Source: Deltaproteobacteria bacterium (GTDB lineage Bacteria > Myxococcota_A > Polyangia > HGW-17 > SLPX01). Taken from it: a stretch of 7,650 nucleotides of DNA. Positions 6,147 through 7,650 of the stretch are shown in pieces. The stretch lies in contig JAABSF010000114.1 in assembly GCA_011390535.1 (NCBI GenBank), positions 1-7,650 of the forward strand, in the 5' to 3' direction. A program made the translations under genes and the position numbers. Below the pieces are notes generated by a model. That model searched no databases. It was not told the origin of the DNA and saw only the letters and a program-made list of their open reading frames with translations. Position 1 is the stretch's first letter. Every line of letters begins with the position of its first letter.

Positions 6147-6176
6147 TACCAGTACCAGTATCAGTGCAAGTACAAG
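6147..6176. repeat. 6-bp tandem repeat upstream of the mlaE-like gene
   Basis: Five hexamers on the plus strand: TACCAG, TACCAG, TATCAG, TGCAAG, TACAAG. They are bracketed by direct copies of GTTTAC (6144-6149 and 6177-6182). The array lies 22 bp upstream of the mlaE-like start codon, in its 5' untranslated or promoter region. Confidence 0.8.
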
Positions 6177-6207
6177 GTTTACGGCGAAAAAAGACAAATC
6201 AGTTCAG

Positions 6208-6233
6208 GACTGACTCAAGAATTGAGTCAGCCC
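6208..6233 (-). terminator. Hairpin directly after proS, possible weak terminator or mRNA 3' end
   Basis: CTGACTCAA (6210-6218) and TTGAGTCAG (6222-6230) form a perfect 9-bp stem with a 3-base loop. After one mismatch the stem is extended by GG/CC (6207-6208 with 6232-6233). On the minus strand it begins just past the TAA of proS. A run of six T's follows (the complement of A's at about 6187-6192), but more than 10 bases after the stem, so this is not a canonical intrinsic terminator. It could instead stabilise or process an mRNA shared by proS and the mlaE-like gene. Confidence 0.5.
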
Positions 6234-6234
6234 T
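6222..6234 (-). repeat. Right copy of the 13-bp inverted repeat flanking the mlaE-like gene
   Basis: On the minus strand this reads AGGGCTGACTCAA, identical to 4964-4976 on the plus strand. It overlaps the last base of the proS stop codon and forms one arm of the hairpin. TTA sits immediately outside the GGGCTGACTCAA core at both ends (4962-4964 and 6234-6236). Confidence 0.8.
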
Positions 6235-7649
6235 TAATATGCTTTAGCCATCAACACACGTTTATTGGATGGTTTGCCGCATATTATACAGCCGCCTTTT
6301 TCTTCTTCGGCATCCCAAGGGATGCACCTGATGGTCACTGTGGTCTCATCTTTGATTTTTGCTTCACAAGCTGAATCCCCACACCAATGCACGTGGCTGA
6401 AAACGCTTCCTTTAGAGTATATTTGCTTGAACTCATCATAAGAGTCAATGCGCATGGACATTTTCTCTCTGCGATTAAGGGCGGCTTCATAAAGATCTCT
6501 TTGCATGTCATTCATTAACTTCATGATTTTTTCAGAGAGCCCTTCATCACCTTGTAAGGGCCATGCGGTTTTTTCCACGGATTTACCGGCTCTCGCTTTG
6601 CTCATTATCTGACCGTTTTCCAGATCGCGCGGCCCCAGCTCCAACCTGAGCGGCACCCCCCGCTTCTCCCAATAATAGAACTTGTTCCCTGGTTTATAAC
6701 CTTCTCTGTCGTCTATTTCGACCACCATAGGCCAATCGCCGATGCGATTTTTTTGAAGATCTTGTTGTATGCGCTCTGCTGCCTCAAGAATTTGAGCTCT
6801 CTGCTCTTCTTTACGATAGATAGGTACTATCACAACATGTACCGGAGCGAGCTTCGGCGGGACTACAAAACCATTGTCATCACTGTGTGTCATTATCAAT
6901 CCACCGATAAGCCTGGTTGAGACCCCCCAGCTTGTTTGCCAGACAAACTCTTCTTCTCCATCTTTATTCTGGAATTTCACATCAAAGGCTTTGCCGAAAT
7001 TCTGCCCCAGATCGTGAGACGTACCCGCCTGTAGGGCCATCCCATTTTGCATAAAAGCTTCGATTGTCATGGACTTGAGAGCGCCGGCAAAACGTTCGGA
7101 GTCGGTCTTGTCTCCTTTTATTACAGGCATGGCCATTGTAGTTTCTGCGAAATCACCATAAATATTCAACATCCTGCGGGCTTCTTCTTGAGCTTCTTTA
7201 TGAGTTGAATGAGCGGTGTGGCCCTCTTGCCACAAGAACTCACCTGTCCTGAGAAACATCCGGGTCTTCAACTCCCATCGCATAACATTAGCCCATTGGT
7301 TTATGAGCAACGGCAGGTCTCGCCAGGATTGAATCCATTTGCTGAAATAATGGCCGATGATGGTCTCGGAGGTGGGCCTGACAACGTAGGGTTCCTCCAG
7401 CTCTTTGCCTCCCGCGTGGGTCACAACCGCCAGCTCGGGTGAAAACCCTTCAACGTGTTCGGCCTCTTTTTGTATGAAAGACATGGGTATCAGCAATGGA
7501 AAATAGGCGTTCTTGTGCCCGGTCTCTTTGAACCTCGTATCCAAGTCACGTTGCAGTTTTTCCCAAACCGCATACCCGTTCGGCTTTATCACCATGCAGC
7601 CTTTTACCACCTCGGCCGGTTCCGCCAGATCCCCGGCTTTGATGATGTC
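6234..7649 (-). CDS. proS: Prolyl-tRNA synthetase, archaeal/eukaryotic-like type (N-terminus cut by window edge)
   Basis: This class II synthetase charges tRNA-Pro with proline in the cytoplasm. The frame is open to the right edge; 471 residues are visible and only about 10-20 appear to be missing. Recognisable parts in order: GCMVIKPNGYAVWEKLQRDLD and YFPLLIPMSF (start of the catalytic domain), VRPTSETIIGHYFSKWI (motif 2 with the TSE residues), the FLWQEGHTAH substrate loop, GLIMTHSDDNGFVVPPKLAP (motif 3), then an anticodon-binding domain from VVIVPIYRKEEQRAQILEAA to RLELGPRDLENGQIM. The C-terminal zinc-binding domain has Cys pairs C-x4-C (WCGDSAC) and C-x2-C (GGCIICG) and ends in MAKAY with the family's typical terminal Tyr. 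The editing insertion of typical bacterial ProRS is absent. The first in-frame start inside the window (GTG, 7610) is internal, since DLAEP upstream still matches the family. Confidence 0.97.
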   Translation of the reverse strand, partial: DIIKAGDLAEPAEVVKGCMVIKPNGYAVWEKLQRDLDTRFKETGHKNAYFPLLIPMSFIQKEAEHVEGFSPELAVVTHAGGKELEEPYVVRPTSETIIGHYFSKWIQSWRDLPLLINQWANVMRWELKTRMFLRTGEFLWQEGHTAHSTHKEAQEEARRMLNIYGDFAETTMAMPVIKGDKTDSERFAGALKSMTIEAFMQNGMALQAGTSHDLGQNFGKAFDVKFQNKDGEEEFVWQTSWGVSTRLIGGLIMTHSDDNGFVVPPKLAPVHVVIVPIYRKEEQRAQILEAAERIQQDLQKNRIGDWPMVVEIDDREGYKPGNKFYYWEKRGVPLRLELGPRDLENGQIMSKARAGKSVEKTAWPLQGDEGLSEKIMKLMNDMQRDLYEAALNRREKMSMRIDSYDEFKQIYSKGSVFSHVHWCGDSACEAKIKDETTVTIRCIPWDAEEEKGGCIICGKPSNKRVLMAKAY

Positions 7650-7650
7650 C

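Noticed and set aside
6140..6185. Sigma70-type promoter for the mlaE-like gene on the minus strand
   Set aside because: TTGTAC and GATACT-like hexamers occur, but they are part of the 6-bp array and their spacing is poor; I cannot separate promoter from repeat.

Overview
The window looks like a piece of a diderm (Gram-negative-type) bacterial chromosome with intermediate GC. It encodes a periplasmic adaptor with MacB-type permeases and an MlaE-type lipid-transport permease, both of which imply an outer membrane. The prolyl-tRNA synthetase is the 'archaeal/eukaryotic-like' form, which also occurs in scattered bacterial phyla. I cannot name the organism from sequence alone. No transposase, integrase, tRNA, rRNA or CRISPR array is visible.

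Layout. Plus strand, 3-4210: a tightly packed operon. It holds the 3' part of a HlyD/MacA-like membrane-fusion (adaptor) gene, a MacB/LolD-type ABC ATPase, and two non-identical FtsX/MacB-type permeases, so the exporter is split into separate ATPase and permease polypeptides. Plus strand, 4211-4903: a repeat-rich stretch with a possible 42-residue single-pass membrane protein, then a stand-alone CheY-like receiver gene. Minus strand, 7649-5004: the 5'-truncated proS gene followed by a STAS-MlaE permease gene. The two gene blocks converge at 4904-5003.

Function. Adaptor, ATPase and two permeases should form one tripartite-type efflux or export system, with the outer-membrane partner lying outside the window. 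The substrate cannot be read from the sequence. The receiver protein follows the exporter in the same direction but has no output domain or visible kinase, so any regulatory link is inference. The MlaE-like permease lacks adjacent MlaF and MlaD genes and presumably takes its ATPase and substrate-binding partner from elsewhere.

The most unusual thing here is not a gene. Nearly every gene end or junction carries a short, imperfect tandem repeat of a different unit length (6, 9, 12, 18, 22 or 39 bp). Several of these have been absorbed into coding sequence, as the adaptor C-terminus, a GAD-repeat loop in permease 2, and a possible leader of the receiver. The mlaE-like gene is also bracketed by a 13-bp inverted repeat whose right copy is part of a strong hairpin directly behind the proS stop codon.
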